The notes beneath the pieces were generated by a model. That model did no database searches. It saw nothing but the letters and a program-made list of their open reading frames with translations, and had not been told where the DNA came from. The translations under genes and the position numbers were made by a program. Positions 1-8,955 of a stretch of DNA of 64,000 bases are shown piece by piece (position 1 is the first letter of the stretch; the number at the start of each line of letters is the position of its first letter). The DNA comes from Candidatus Zixiibacteriota bacterium (GTDB lineage: Bacteria; Zixibacteria; MSB-5A5; GN15; FEB-12): contig JACZXB010000003.1 in NCBI GenBank assembly GCA_022571845.1, forward strand, positions 62,001 through 126,000. Reading direction: 5' to 3'.

Positions 1-48
1 CCCTCCAAGAGACAGGGCACCGAATTACTTGTACGTTTTACCGACTGG

Positions 49-69
49 ATCCCGGATCAAGTCCGGGAT
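49..69. repeat. Intergenic palindrome (ATCCCGGA-N5-TCCGGGAT)
   Basis: Perfect 8-bp inverted repeat with a 5-nt spacer, followed by a GATGACGAAT tail. It sits in the gene-free first 256 bases. The same GGATGACGAAT tail recurs at 35513-35523, so this belongs to the family of small intergenic repeats scattered through the window. No coding potential is visible in this stretch. Confidence 0.6.
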
Positions 70-148
70 GACGAATTTAGTGGGCGGTTCTCCAAGGTGG
101 GGTTAATCTTTCTTATATAGGTATGAGTCAATCTATTCGCTCATCACT

Positions 149-195
149 CTTCGACTCCTTTCCGCCGTGGCGGGCTCAGGACGGTGTCCGCTCAG
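149..195 (+). repeat. Intergenic repeat copy (CTTCGACTC...CTCAGGACGG-GTCCGCTCAG)
   Basis: Shares CTTCGACTC and, further on, GGCTCAGGACGG(C/T)GTCCGCTCAG with a copy at 11600-11640. It lies directly upstream of the peptide transporter and overlaps an upstream in-frame ATG of that ORF. This is one reason to reject the longer N-terminus of the transporter. Confidence 0.55.
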
Positions 196-256
196 TGTTA
201 CTTGTCTCAAGATATACTTGCATAATATTCAACCAAGTAGTTTATTTGAAATCAAC

Positions 257-1699
257 ATGCCAACCTCCCAAAAACTATCAATTTGGTCACAGCTATCATC
301 ACTCAATCGTCCTTTCTGGATGGTCAACCTGATGGAGATTATAGAGCGAGCCGCTTACTACGGTGTGCGGGTGGTAGTGCCTATCTATATTGCGCAGGCC
401 GATGCTATTGGCGGACTCCATTTCAGCCAACTAGATAAAGGACTCATTTTTACTGTCTGGGCACTTGTAGAATCTTTGACCCCGCTTATTTCAGGTGGTT
501 TTGCCGACCGCTATGGATTTAAGAAAACTATCACTTTCAGCGTGGCCATAAAAATTGTCGGTTATATTCTGATGGCGACTCAGCGCGAGTTCTGGCCCTT
601 TCTGTTTGGCTGCTGTGTTTTGGCTCTGGGAACTGCAACTTTCAAACCGGGCGTGCAGGGGACGATGTGCCAGACGATGACGAGGCAGAATTCCTCGGTC
701 GGCTGGGGTTCGTTTTATATGCTGGTTAATATCGGAGCGTTTTTGGGTCCGCCCATTGCGCATTATTTATATGGAATTTCATGGTCGACTCTTTTCTATG
801 GCTGTGCGGCGCTGGTCTCGCTGAACTTTTTGCTGTTGTTTACTTACAAAGACCCGCCCACCGGAGGCGAAGACCAGGGCAGTGCAATTCAAGTCATCAT
901 AAATACGATCAAGAATCTATTTAATCTTAGACTGATAGTTTTTATTTTAATCACTTCCGGTTTCTGGCTGATGTTGATGCAACTCTTTGACATGATGCCT
1001 AACTTCATTGTCGACTGGGTTGATAGTTCCAGAATGGTCAGCGATTTAAATCTTCCCGATAATATGCTTCAGACCAATTCCACTCGCGGAGCGCAGGTTT
1101 CACAGGAGTGGCTGATAAATGCCAACGCCGGTTTGATAGTCCTGACAGTAGTTGTTATATCAGCGCTGGTAGCGCGGATGAGACGAGTTTTGTCAATTAC
1201 ACTGGGAATAACTGTAGCATCTGTGGGACTGATTGTAGCCGGCTTTACAACCTCTGGTTATGTCTGTCTGGCAGGAATTCTCATATTCTCGGTCGGTGAA
1301 ATGCTGGCCTCGCCAAAGATGCAGGACTATCTCGGTGTCATAGCGCCTGATGGCCAAAAGGGATTGTACATGGGCTATGTCAATATTCCGCGCGCACTGG
1401 GCTGGGGGCTGGGTTCTTTTTGGGCGGGATCTGTCTATGATAAAATGGGCGACAAAGCCAATCTGGCGCTGGACTATTTGGCCGCGAATTATAATATCAC
1501 CGGCATAGAGCGGACTGAAGCGATGACTAAACTGATCGAAGTCAGCGGTCTCAATGCCACAGACGCTACTAATATGCTCTGGGAAACTTACGAACCATTT
1601 ACGCTTTGGTTTCCCTTTGCGGTAGTTGGCTTAGCGTCTGCGGTCGGGATGTTCTTTTATTCGAAGTGGGTCAAGAATTATGCCAGTGCAGATGCGTAG
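257..1699 (+). CDS. POT/PTR-type MFS oligopeptide:H+ symporter
   Basis: Inner-membrane major-facilitator protein of about 480 residues with alternating hydrophobic helices, resembling the proton-dependent oligopeptide transporter (POT/PTR2) branch. It would import di/tripeptides or similar solutes with protons. The N-terminal region has the POT-like sequence NLMEIIERAAYYGVRVV (compare the E-x-x-E-R motif) and a GFADRYGFKK loop between helices 2 and 3. The open frame extends 30 codons upstream, but that extension is hydrophilic, cysteine-rich and overlaps an intergenic repeat. The start is therefore placed at the ATG giving MPTSQKLS. It stands alone and is followed by another repeat cluster. 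The exact substrate cannot be read from the sequence. Confidence 0.8.
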   Translation: MPTSQKLSIWSQLSSLNRPFWMVNLMEIIERAAYYGVRVVVPIYIAQADAIGGLHFSQLDKGLIFTVWALVESLTPLISGGFADRYGFKKTITFSVAIKIVGYILMATQREFWPFLFGCCVLALGTATFKPGVQGTMCQTMTRQNSSVGWGSFYMLVNIGAFLGPPIAHYLYGISWSTLFYGCAALVSLNFLLLFTYKDPPTGGEDQGSAIQVIINTIKNLFNLRLIVFILITSGFWLMLMQLFDMMPNFIVDWVDSSRMVSDLNLPDNMLQTNSTRGAQVSQEWLINANAGLIVLTVVVISALVARMRRVLSITLGITVASVGLIVAGFTTSGYVCLAGILIFSVGEMLASPKMQDYLGVIAPDGQKGLYMGYVNIPRALGWGLGSFWAGSVYDKMGDKANLALDYLAANYNITGIERTEAMTKLIEVSGLNATDATNMLWETYEPFTLWFPFAVVGLASAVGMFFYSKWVKNYASADA

Positions 1700-1734
1700 G
1701 AAGAAAAGCGAAGCATATTTGTATTTCCAGCGAA

Positions 1735-1858
1735 GGCAGAAATCCATATTTATAGGTCAGGACTTTACTATCCTGAGTGAAATCGAAGGGCTTGCAGTCC
1801 TGACACTCGTTATAGGAAATCGTCAGGAACACAAGGTTCCCGACCTACAAGACGGGTA
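1735..1858. repeat. Intergenic repeat cluster
   Basis: Contains pieces shared with other gaps: TAGGTCAGGAC, CCTGAGTGAAATCGAAGGG, and a TCGTCAGGAAC...CCCGACCTACAAGACGGGTAG tail. Similar GTAGGTCAG/CTGACCTACA arms recur at 11414-11484. No ORF is supported here. Confidence 0.5.
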
Positions 1859-1887
1859 GAAATGGAGAGGATATAAAGACTAAACTT

Positions 1888-2223
1888 TTGCTGTCGGTTT
1901 CAATGTTAATGATCGCCATAGCTTGCGCGAATTGCAATAGCGAAAAACTTAAAACTGTCGATACGATAAGTGAAAATGGCAGTGTAATTCCCGTAAATGG
2001 CCGTGTGCCGAATGAAGAAACTGCAATAAGAATCGCCGAGGCGGTTTGGCTGCCAATCTATGGAAACGACATTTATAACAGTAAGCCGTTTCATGCAAAA
2101 CTTATTAGCGATTCAATATGGGTTGTCGAAGGAACTTTGCCAGAGGGACATTTAGGGGGTGTACCCTATGCAGCGATTCAGAAAAAGGATGGTAAGGTAT
2201 TGAAAATTAGTCATGGACAATAG
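1888..2223 (+). CDS. Secreted/lipoprotein-like NTF2-fold immunity family protein
   Basis: About 111 residues. Residues ~45-111 (AIRIAEAVWLPIYG, KPFHAKLISDSIWVVEGTLP, GGVPYAAIQKKDGKVLKISHG) match the NTF2-fold immunity protein family (NTF2_Imm), normally a partner of polymorphic toxins. The N-terminus is hydrophobic and ends in cysteines (AIACANC), like a lipoprotein signal. The TTG at 1888 has no well-placed ribosome binding site. An ATA codon at 1873 would add ITKL-like basic residues (frame reads KTKLLLSVS) and lies 5 nt after GGAG (1864-1867), so the true start may be a non-standard or mutated ATG there. No toxin gene adjoins it, so it would be an orphan immunity gene or a repurposed domain. 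Confidence 0.65.
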   Translation: MLSVSMLMIAIACANCNSEKLKTVDTISENGSVIPVNGRVPNEETAIRIAEAVWLPIYGNDIYNSKPFHAKLISDSIWVVEGTLPEGHLGGVPYAAIQKKDGKVLKISHGQ

Positions 2224-2307
2224 GATTTCCTAAGTCAGCCTATCTTGCATTCCCCTCCATTTTCCATTACTTTCTCATTCTAACATTTAACTAAAAAAGA
2301 GAAAACC

Positions 2308-4128
2308 ATGACTACAGCAGCACCGACAAAGATACCAGCGGCGCCAACCTGGGATTTAGATTCAATTTTCCCCGGCGGCAGCAAATCTGAAAAGTTCAAA
2401 ACATTCCGTGAACAAACCAAAGCTAAACTTAACGGTGTAAAAATTCTAGCTGAATCACTACCGTCAACAATTACGAAAAACTCGCTTCGCGAGTGGGTGG
2501 AGTTTGTGGAGAAACTGCAGGAGTGCCAGCTGGATATTAGTCTGGTGCTTTCGTTTGCCAGCTGCCTGGGCTCACAGAATGTCGGGGACAGTCTGGCCGA
2601 TTCTATCTATAGCGAGGGTCTTGAGTATTATTCGGAATGGGAGAAACTCAAAGCCGAGCTGGAGTCGCTGGCTATAAAGCAGAGCGATGAAGAGTGGAGT
2701 TTATTGACTTCGGACCCCAAAATGAATGAGGTAAAATTCTATCTCGACGAACTGCGTGATCTTGCCCGAAGTAAAATGCCTATCGAACAGGAAAAGCTGG
2801 CGCTGGATTTGTCTGTCAACGGCTACCATTCCTGGTATCAGTTATATGAAAAGATGTCGGGCGAACTTCGGGTGGAGTATCAGGAAAACGGCAAGTCCGA
2901 GACATTGTCACTGGGGCAGTTAGCCACCAAGTTTTCAAGCCCCGACCGCGCCGTCAGACGGCAGGCCTTTGAAAAAATGAACGAAGCCTGGAAATCACGA
3001 ACTTCGCTGGCATCTATGGCCTTAAACAATATGAGTGGGTTTAGACTAAGTCTTTACAAAAACAGAAACTGGAAATCGTACATGTACGAGCCACTGCTGC
3101 ATACTCGCATGCAGGAGAAGACGCTTGAGACCATGTGGAGCGTGATTGAAAAAAACATCTCGCGCCTGCAGCCGTACATAGATGCCAAGAAAAAACTACT
3201 CAATATCGACAAGTTCAGCTGGTACGATGAGTTTGCTCCCTGCGGTAAGGCCGACAAACTGATTCCGTATGACGAAGCGGCAGATTTTATTGTCGAAAAA
3301 ACACGTACATTTTCTGATGACTTAGCCGATTTTTGCCGGATGGCTATTGATAAAAGTTGGATAGAAGCCGAAGACCGCGCCGGCAAACGAGGCGGTGGTT
3401 TTTGCACCGATATGGGTGCGCACAAGCAAAGCCGCATCTTCATGACCTACGCCGGCAGCTATGAAAACTTACTGACACTGGCGCACGAATTAGGTCACGC
3501 CTACCATGGCTACGTTTTAAAAGACCGGCCGGTATTTGCACAGGAATACCCGATGAATTTAGCCGAGACAGCATCGATTTTTACCGAGTCATTAGTGACC
3601 GACGCGGCGCTAACAAGTGCTACCGACCCGCAGGAAAAGCTGATGCTCTTAGACCAGAAACTGCAGAGCGCTTATGTTTTCTTCTGCAACGTGTACAGCC
3701 GCTATTTGTTTGACCGTTCTTTCTACGAAGAGCGTGCCCAGGGGATGGTCGAGGCTGAGCGTTTAAGTGAACTGATGGTGGCCGCGCAAAAAAGAGCTTA
3801 CGGCAATTTGCTGGATGAATCAGGGTTCCATCCGCTGTTCTGGTGTTCTAAACTGCACTTTTATATTTCCGATACTCCATTCTACAATTTTCCTTACACT
3901 TTTGGATTTCTTTTTGCCACCGGCGTCTATCAACAGTCCAAAAAAGAAGGCGCCGGTTTTGCCGACAAGTACCGGGCGCTGCTGGCAGATACCGGAAGTA
4001 TGACCACCGAGGCTGTCGCCCAAAAACATATGTCTGTTGATCTGACACAGAATGATTTTTGGCAGGGTGCGGTGGATAATGCTCTGGCCGATATTGATGA
4101 GTTTGTCAAATTAGCATCTTCGATGTAG
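2308..4128 (+). CDS. pepF: Oligoendopeptidase F (M3 family zinc peptidase)
   Basis: 606-residue cytosolic metallopeptidase that cleaves short peptides; length is normal for PepF. The zinc-binding HELGH lies at residues 393-397 within LAHELGHAYHG, with the downstream ETASIFTES element (NLAETASIFTES) supplying the third zinc ligand. The upstream region is the usual long helical M3 N-terminal domain. The ATG follows an A-rich leader (AAAAAAGAGAAAACC) with a GAGA ribosome-binding element. It is followed 13 nt later by the AlkC gene and could be cotranscribed with it. With the M32 enzyme at 9845 and the peptide transporter at 257 it suggests peptide scavenging. Confidence 0.95.
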   Translation: MTTAAPTKIPAAPTWDLDSIFPGGSKSEKFKTFREQTKAKLNGVKILAESLPSTITKNSLREWVEFVEKLQECQLDISLVLSFASCLGSQNVGDSLADSIYSEGLEYYSEWEKLKAELESLAIKQSDEEWSLLTSDPKMNEVKFYLDELRDLARSKMPIEQEKLALDLSVNGYHSWYQLYEKMSGELRVEYQENGKSETLSLGQLATKFSSPDRAVRRQAFEKMNEAWKSRTSLASMALNNMSGFRLSLYKNRNWKSYMYEPLLHTRMQEKTLETMWSVIEKNISRLQPYIDAKKKLLNIDKFSWYDEFAPCGKADKLIPYDEAADFIVEKTRTFSDDLADFCRMAIDKSWIEAEDRAGKRGGGFCTDMGAHKQSRIFMTYAGSYENLLTLAHELGHAYHGYVLKDRPVFAQEYPMNLAETASIFTESLVTDAALTSATDPQEKLMLLDQKLQSAYVFFCNVYSRYLFDRSFYEERAQGMVEAERLSELMVAAQKRAYGNLLDESGFHPLFWCSKLHFYISDTPFYNFPYTFGFLFATGVYQQSKKEGAGFADKYRALLADTGSMTTEAVAQKHMSVDLTQNDFWQGAVDNALADIDEFVKLASSM

Positions 4129-4141
4129 CTTAGCGCATTTT

Positions 4142-5257
4142 ATGCCGTCGAAATTAAATCGTAAAATAAAACCACGTCTCTGGAAAGACCATCTAAGTAA
4201 AGAGGCTGTCTCGATTTTCGCAAAGTGCGTCGCGGACGCATACTCGAAATTCGATCAAGAGAAATATGTTGCAACTGTCTTGTCCGATGGTTTTTTGAAG
4301 TTGGAGTTAAAAGAACGGCTGAACAAAATCGCCGAGTCGCTAAAAAGTTTTTTACCAGCTGACTATGACAAAGCTGTAAGGATTCTAATAAAAGCTGCGC
4401 CGCGTGTGGGAACTTTCGAAAACTGGGCATTGACTATTTATATTGAAAAGTTTGGGCTTAAAAAATTTAAGACATCAGTCAATGCTTTAGAAGAGCTGAC
4501 CAGGTACGGTACCAGCGAATTTGCTATCCGGCCGTTTATGATTCATCAGACAGCCAAGATGCTCCCGATTCTGATGAAATGGACGATGAGCCCCAATGAG
4601 CATATCAGGAGACTGGCAGCCGAGGGCAGCCGGCCGCGCGGTGTCTGGGTGGCGCATATTGAAGCGTTTAAAAAAGATGCGCGTCCTGCAATTGAGATAC
4701 TTGAGAAGCTCAAAAGTGACGAATCTCTTTATGTCCGCAAGGCCGTGGCCAATAACCTAAACGATATTTCCAAAGAACACCCGGACTTAGTAGCTAAAAC
4801 TTGCAAAAAATGGCAGAAAGCGGGTGATGTCCGTACTGATTGGATAATCAAACATGGCTGTCGCACGCTTGTCAAAAACGGGCATCCTGAGGTTATGAAA
4901 CTGTTTGGTTTTGCGAATAAACCAGATGTAAAGATAAAGTTGTTTTCTATCAGACCTTCAAGAATCAATATCGGCGGCATGGCCACTTTGGTTTTGAAGT
5001 TGAGTACAGATCAAAAATCTAAGCAGAAACTTTCGATAGACTACAGAGTTTATTTTGTAAGTAAGAACGGTTCTAAGTCGAAGCGATTGTTTAAGTGGGC
5101 AGTTAAGGCTATAGACAGCAAGAGCGATTTGACACTCGAGAAAAAGCAGGCGTTTAAAGACCTGTTAACCCGCAAGCATTTCCCCGGCGCACATAAGATA
5201 GAAGTTTTGGTGAATGGGAGTGTGGTAGTGAGTAAGAGTGTGGTTCTGAGTAAGTAG
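4142..5257 (+). CDS. alkC: AlkC/AlkD-superfamily DNA alkylation repair protein
   Basis: 371-residue protein made of HEAT-like helical repeats. Features resembling the AlkC subgroup are KMLPILMKWTMSPNEHIRRL followed by AAEGSRPRGVW, and WAL/YIEKFG helices. AlkC/AlkD enzymes are monofunctional glycosylases that excise 3-methyladenine and related alkylated bases. The last ~95 residues (IKLFSIRPSRINIGGMATL to the end) are beta-rich and immunoglobulin-like, as in AlkC-alpha proteins that carry an Ig-like module after the HEAT domain. Lies 13 nt after pepF. No Ada/AlkA neighbours; regulation is not evident. Confidence 0.82.
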   Translation: MPSKLNRKIKPRLWKDHLSKEAVSIFAKCVADAYSKFDQEKYVATVLSDGFLKLELKERLNKIAESLKSFLPADYDKAVRILIKAAPRVGTFENWALTIYIEKFGLKKFKTSVNALEELTRYGTSEFAIRPFMIHQTAKMLPILMKWTMSPNEHIRRLAAEGSRPRGVWVAHIEAFKKDARPAIEILEKLKSDESLYVRKAVANNLNDISKEHPDLVAKTCKKWQKAGDVRTDWIIKHGCRTLVKNGHPEVMKLFGFANKPDVKIKLFSIRPSRINIGGMATLVLKLSTDQKSKQKLSIDYRVYFVSKNGSKSKRLFKWAVKAIDSKSDLTLEKKQAFKDLLTRKHFPGAHKIEVLVNGSVVVSKSVVLSK

Positions 5258-5270
5258 CGGTTACTACTTA

Positions 5271-5294
5271 GTCACCCTGAGCCTGTCGAAGGGT
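5271..5294. repeat. Intergenic repeat copy (GTCACCCTGAGCCTGTCGAAGGGT)
   Basis: Reverse complement of the core of the copy at 6051-6075 (CCCTTCGACAGGCTCAGGGTGAC). It lies just after the alkC stop codon. The two copies, in opposite orientation, flank the secreted hypothetical gene at 5354-5914. Confidence 0.65.
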
Positions 5295-5353
5295 TATTAT
5301 TAAGACTAAGGGAAGTTGGTTCTCTTTCTTAGGTGGGATGTCACTCAGCATTA

Positions 5354-5914
5354 TCAAGGAACGGTCGGTTCGGCTTGAAATGAATTACATTCAGAGCAAT
5401 CTCGTACGTAAATGTGGAGTTCAAACGAAGCGGGGTTTCCATTCTTGTCAATTTTCATGTCCGTAAATTCAAGGGTTAGTTCTATTCCTCTGAGTCGAAA
5501 GTGCCTGAGTACTCCACATTCAGGAATTTTACTACGCTCTCCCACTAGCTGATCATAATAGATTTGGCCACGAGTATGCCAAGGTGCCGAGTCGTCTTCT
5601 GCCAAGAGGCTTGTTTCAGAATCTTCGACTCCTTCTACCAGTCTGATCTGGAGTGGACCGACGTGGTTAATTCCGGTTACATTTGTAAGGCTGTCTAAGT
5701 ACGAATCTTTCCCGCCAGTTCCAAACAAAGTGTAAACAGTTGTTCCATTTTTATTTACCAATGGGATTGAAAAAGCAATTGAGTAATCATCAGAGGAAAA
5801 GTTAAACGTAGTATCAAGTTCATTGATGAGGGGCCACTTTGTAGTGGCGTGAACATGTTGAGTCGTTAACAAAACGAAAGTCGTAAAGAAAATGAATTTC
5901 AATATTTTTCTCAT
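5354..5914 (-). CDS. Secreted hypothetical protein
   Basis: 186 residues with a clear Sec signal peptide (MRKILKFIFFTTFVLLTTQHVHA, cleavage after VHA). The mature part is beta-rich and polar, with three cysteines in the C-terminal third (PECG, VRDCSEC) that could form a disulfide. I do not recognise the family. It is monocistronic and flanked on both sides by inverted copies of the intergenic repeat, which can be a sign of an inserted gene. Confidence 0.6.
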   Translation of the reverse strand: MRKILKFIFFTTFVLLTTQHVHATTKWPLINELDTTFNFSSDDYSIAFSIPLVNKNGTTVYTLFGTGGKDSYLDSLTNVTGINHVGPLQIRLVEGVEDSETSLLAEDDSAPWHTRGQIYYDQLVGERSKIPECGVLRHFRLRGIELTLEFTDMKIDKNGNPASFELHIYVRDCSECNSFQAEPTVP

Positions 5915-6006
5915 TACTTGCCGGCCGAATTACAGGTTTATATTTATTATCGGCTTTGAATAGTTCTCCTTAAGTAAGGCCGTCCTTACTGGCAACAGAG
6001 GATTAA

Positions 6007-6076
6007 TCTGCCCCTTTGGCAGAAACCCACCATAAATGGTGGGGCACCCGACCCTTCGACAGGCTCAGGGTGACTA
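6007..6076. repeat. Intergenic repeat cluster (CCACCATAAATGGTGG plus CCCTTCGACAGGCTCAGGGTGAC)
   Basis: Two elements side by side: an inverted repeat CCACCAT-AA-ATGGTGG and a CCCTTCGACAGGCTCAGGGTGAC copy, inverted relative to 5271-5294. Located between the secreted hypothetical and the 3' end of thyX. Confidence 0.65.
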
Positions 6077-6085
6077 CTTGTGAAT

Positions 6086-6946
6086 CTAAATCTTCTGTAT
6101 CTTCCTCAGTTTCCGGCGGAACTCGCGGGCCTCGCGTTTGGACAAGCCTTGTTTCTCAAGCTCTTCGACTTCAGGCAGAAAACCGTCAAGCTGCTCTTTT
6201 AACACATTTACCTCGGTGCCCGAGAAGCTGAAAGCATTCACGCGGTAATCCATAAACGCTTCAAAGGCCACCGGACAAACCGCCTTGACCATATCGGCCA
6301 TCACTTCGGCATAAACCCGAATTTCTTTTTGGGCGTGGTCATCCATGCGCAGAGCCAGAAAATGAAAGAGATTGTGCAGATCAATTTTCCAGTACCACTC
6401 GGTGTAGAGCGAAATCGGCAGATTTATGCGTGCCAGTTCGCGCGCCAGACCGGTTTCGAGAATCTCCTGATACTGGTCATAAGATTTGCGATTGGTTTCT
6501 TTTAGCTGCCCGATAAATTTTTGTTTTAGATCGTCCGGGACTTCATCTTTTGATCTGCCCTGCTTGTTGACTGTCGATTGAAAGCGGATGTCTTCTGGTT
6601 GTGGCAGGTAAAACTCTTCTTTCATGACCGAATAGCGGCCGGAGTATTCGTTGACATTGGCCGAGCGGTGGCGAATCCACTGGCGCGCCACAAATATGGG
6701 CAGCTTGACATGAAACTTAAACTCAACCATTTCAAGCGGGGTGGTGTGGCGGTGGCGCATCAGGTAGCGGATAAGGCCGCGGTCTTCGGAAACTTTTTTG
6801 GTGCCGGCGCCATAGCTGACTCTGGCTGCCTGGACAATGGCATCATCGGAGCCCATATAATCGACTAAGCGCACAAAGCCATGATCCAAGACCTTAAATT
6901 CTTTGTCTAATAAAGCCTCAGCTTTTTTGTTTATCTCATGCGGCAT
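6086..6946 (-). CDS. thyX: Flavin-dependent thymidylate synthase ThyX
   Basis: 286 residues. Makes dTMP from dUMP using FAD, NADPH and methylene-tetrahydrofolate. The ThyX signature RHR-SANVNEYSGRYS is at residues 92-106 (the family consensus is RHRxxSxNExSxRYS). Further family segments are IVQAARVSYGAGTKK near the N-terminus and ALRMDDHAQKEIRVYAE for the substrate-binding Arg region. The C-terminal ~45 residues are a charged extension (KREAREFRRKLRKI). Divergent from the methylase cassette that starts at 7070. Use of ThyX usually means ThyA/DHFR-independent dTMP synthesis. Confidence 0.96.
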   Translation of the reverse strand: MPHEINKKAEALLDKEFKVLDHGFVRLVDYMGSDDAIVQAARVSYGAGTKKVSEDRGLIRYLMRHRHTTPLEMVEFKFHVKLPIFVARQWIRHRSANVNEYSGRYSVMKEEFYLPQPEDIRFQSTVNKQGRSKDEVPDDLKQKFIGQLKETNRKSYDQYQEILETGLARELARINLPISLYTEWYWKIDLHNLFHFLALRMDDHAQKEIRVYAEVMADMVKAVCPVAFEAFMDYRVNAFSFSGTEVNVLKEQLDGFLPEVEELEKQGLSKREAREFRRKLRKIQKI

Positions 6947-6996
6947 AGGGAGGGGAATATAAGGATAAGTGAGCCAGTCGGCAAAGAAATTTGAAT

Positions 6997-7025
6997 TTGC
7001 AAAAAGTAATTTAATGGGGTAAACT
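6997..7025 (+). promoter_or_regulatory. Possible sigma-70 promoter of the methylase cassette
   Basis: TTGCAA, a 17-nt spacer, then TAAACT; each hexamer matches 4 of 6 consensus bases. It lies 45 nt upstream of the GTG start of the methylase, in an AT-rich gap. Suggestive only. Confidence 0.35.
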
Positions 7026-7069
7026 AAATAAAGACGTTTATATTCGTACTATTGCAATCGGGGAGTGAA

Positions 7070-8002
7070 GTGAGAACAAAAAACCCAGTTAAAATTGAGC
7101 TAAGCAACGGGGAAGCCATTTTCCACTCAACTAGAAATGGAAAAAGAACAGCTGATATATTTGAAACGAAAAGACCTCATAGCGAACCTATACTCAAGTG
7201 GGCTGGCGGCAAGCAATGGCTTACTCCCCTATTAAATTCGATAATTTCCAAAGAAAATTACGGTACTTACTTTGAACCTTTTCTCGGAGCTGGATCTTGC
7301 TTTTTTGCGATATCTCCTGAAAAAGCAGTGATTTCAGACTTAAATGAAGAATTAATTGGCGTTTATGAAGTGCTCAAAAAAGACGTAAAGGGCTTAATTT
7401 TAAAGATGTCTAGGTTTTCCAACAACAGTCAAACGTTCTATCGTGTACGAGCTCAATCACCGCGCTCAGAAGTGGGAAAGGCCGCAAGATTAATCTATCT
7501 AAATAAAACTTGCTGGAATGGGCTTTACCGCGTAAATAGAGATGGGAATTTTAACGTTCCCTTTGGTCAACATAAAAATCCTAAGATCTGTGATAAGCAA
7601 AAGTTGATCGAGGCATCTGTGCGGTTGCGGAGCGCAAAAATTGAAAATTGCGACTTTTCGAAAAGAATTCGCAGTGCGAAAAATGGGGATGTAGTATATT
7701 TTGATCCACCATACATTACAGGTCATCAGAATAACGGATTTCATATGTATAATTCTAAACTCTTTTCATGGGAAGATCAGCTTAGATTGAGTGAAATAGG
7801 GCAGGAGCTAAAAAAGAAACGGGTGCATGTTGTGATAAGTAATGCAGATCACGAAGAAATAAAAAGATTGTATACTGATTTTCATTATTACCGCATTTTT
7901 AGAAAAAGTTTAATTGGAGGAAAAAACGCAAGAAGAGGACTCATATCTGAAGCCCTAATTACCAATTATCCACTTTTTGGAATCGAGTCGAAAGTAAAAT
8001 AA
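7070..8002 (+). CDS. D12-class (Dam-like) DNA adenine-N6 methyltransferase
   Basis: 310 residues from the chosen GTG. Transfers methyl from S-adenosylmethionine to adenine N6, usually in GATC or a similar short site. Motifs in the D12/Dam order: LKWAGGK (residues 42-48), SAM-binding FEPFLGAGSCFF (68-79), NKTCWNGLYRVN (145-156) and catalytic DPPY (212-215). The start is GTG at 7070, 4 nt after GGGGAG. An in-frame TTG at 7052 lies upstream of that ribosome site and is rejected. The ~40 residues before the motif region are an unusual extension. The stop codon overlaps the next ATG by one base, so the three genes here are probably translationally coupled. Composition is more AT-rich than the flanks, suggesting acquisition. 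Confidence 0.93.
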   Translation: MRTKNPVKIELSNGEAIFHSTRNGKRTADIFETKRPHSEPILKWAGGKQWLTPLLNSIISKENYGTYFEPFLGAGSCFFAISPEKAVISDLNEELIGVYEVLKKDVKGLILKMSRFSNNSQTFYRVRAQSPRSEVGKAARLIYLNKTCWNGLYRVNRDGNFNVPFGQHKNPKICDKQKLIEASVRLRSAKIENCDFSKRIRSAKNGDVVYFDPPYITGHQNNGFHMYNSKLFSWEDQLRLSEIGQELKKKRVHVVISNADHEEIKRLYTDFHYYRIFRKSLIGGKNARRGLISEALITNYPLFGIESKVK

Positions 8003-8955
8003 TGGTTAGAGAAAAGTCAAGACTTAGTCAATTACCTACAAACAAAATCAGAAAGAACAAGGACAATCCTCGTATTATTTTTCGTGAAAGTGATATGCAA
8101 AGATTGTTTGAGTCAATAAGTGAAGGAGGTATACGAGTTCCCATAACAGTATATGAAGATGGCAAAAAGTTTATATTGATAGACGGTGAGCGTAGATGGA
8201 GATGTGCAAGTAGGCTGAATTTTCTCAATATTCCCGCAATCATTCAACCAAAGCCAAGTAGAGTTGAAAATATTCTCATTATGTTCAATATCCACAATGT
8301 CCGACAGGACTGGGATTTGATGCCCATGGCTCTAAAGCTAAACGAATTGAGAGATCTGCTTGAAAAATCTGGTAAAAGTTTTAATTCAAGGGCAATCGCC
8401 GGTGTAACTGGGCTCTCCCCTACGGCAGTAGACAGGGCATTTCAATTACTAGACTTACCTAAGAAATATACTAATAGGCTGATGAGAGAAGCTGCAAAAC
8501 CTAAATCAGAACAAGTAATAACGGCCGACCTAATATTTGAAATCAACAAATCATATAGAGCAATTGCTCGTTACCTTCCAATAATTACTAGGAAAATTAA
8601 TAAGTATGATTACTTAGATATCATGATAAGAAAATATGAAAAGGGAGTCGTTAATAATGTTGTTAGATTTAGAGATATAAGTAAGATTGCGCGCGCAGAA
8701 AGAGTGGGTGGACAAAAGACTCTAGTAATTCCAGTAATTAGAAAATTGATCAGCAACCATAATTTCACAATAGAAGACGCATATACAGCGACAGTAGAAC
8801 TAGTCTACCAATTACGTGATGTGAACACCAAAACAAAGTCACTTGTCGTGCAGTTATCACAATTAAAAAAGTCCCACAAAATTACGAGTGAGATAGCCTC
8901 CAGCTTGCAAGCACTCAGATTACATATCAATAGGCTCATTGGAAGCGATGAATGA
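8002..8955 (+). CDS. ParB/Spo0J-like N-terminal domain protein
   Basis: 317 residues. Residues 8-70 follow the ParB N-terminal (CTP-binding) fold: LPTNKIRKNKDNPR, SISEGGIRVPITV, and GERRWR (62-67), the conserved GERRxR CTP/phosphate motif. A second conserved stretch FNIHNVRQDWDLMPMA (95-110) resembles the ParB box with its Asn/Arg. Residues ~125-150 form a helix-turn-helix (AIAGVTGLSPTAVDRAFQLL). The C-terminal half is helical and unfamiliar. There is no ParA ATPase or parS-like site nearby, so chromosome/plasmid partition is unlikely. Sandwiched by 1-nt and 4-nt overlaps between a methylase and an HEPN-like protein, it more likely acts as the DNA-binding or switch component of that cassette. 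Confidence 0.85.
   Translation: MVREKSRLSQLPTNKIRKNKDNPRIIFRESDMQRLFESISEGGIRVPITVYEDGKKFILIDGERRWRCASRLNFLNIPAIIQPKPSRVENILIMFNIHNVRQDWDLMPMALKLNELRDLLEKSGKSFNSRAIAGVTGLSPTAVDRAFQLLDLPKKYTNRLMREAAKPKSEQVITADLIFEINKSYRAIARYLPIITRKINKYDYLDIMIRKYEKGVVNNVVRFRDISKIARAERVGGQKTLVIPVIRKLISNHNFTIEDAYTATVELVYQLRDVNTKTKSLVVQLSQLKKSHKITSEIASSLQALRLHINRLIGSDE

Noticed and set aside
8002-8955. ParB-like gene as evidence of a plasmid or partition locus
   Set aside because: No ParA, no parS-like repeats, and the gene is embedded by overlaps in the methylase/HEPN cassette.
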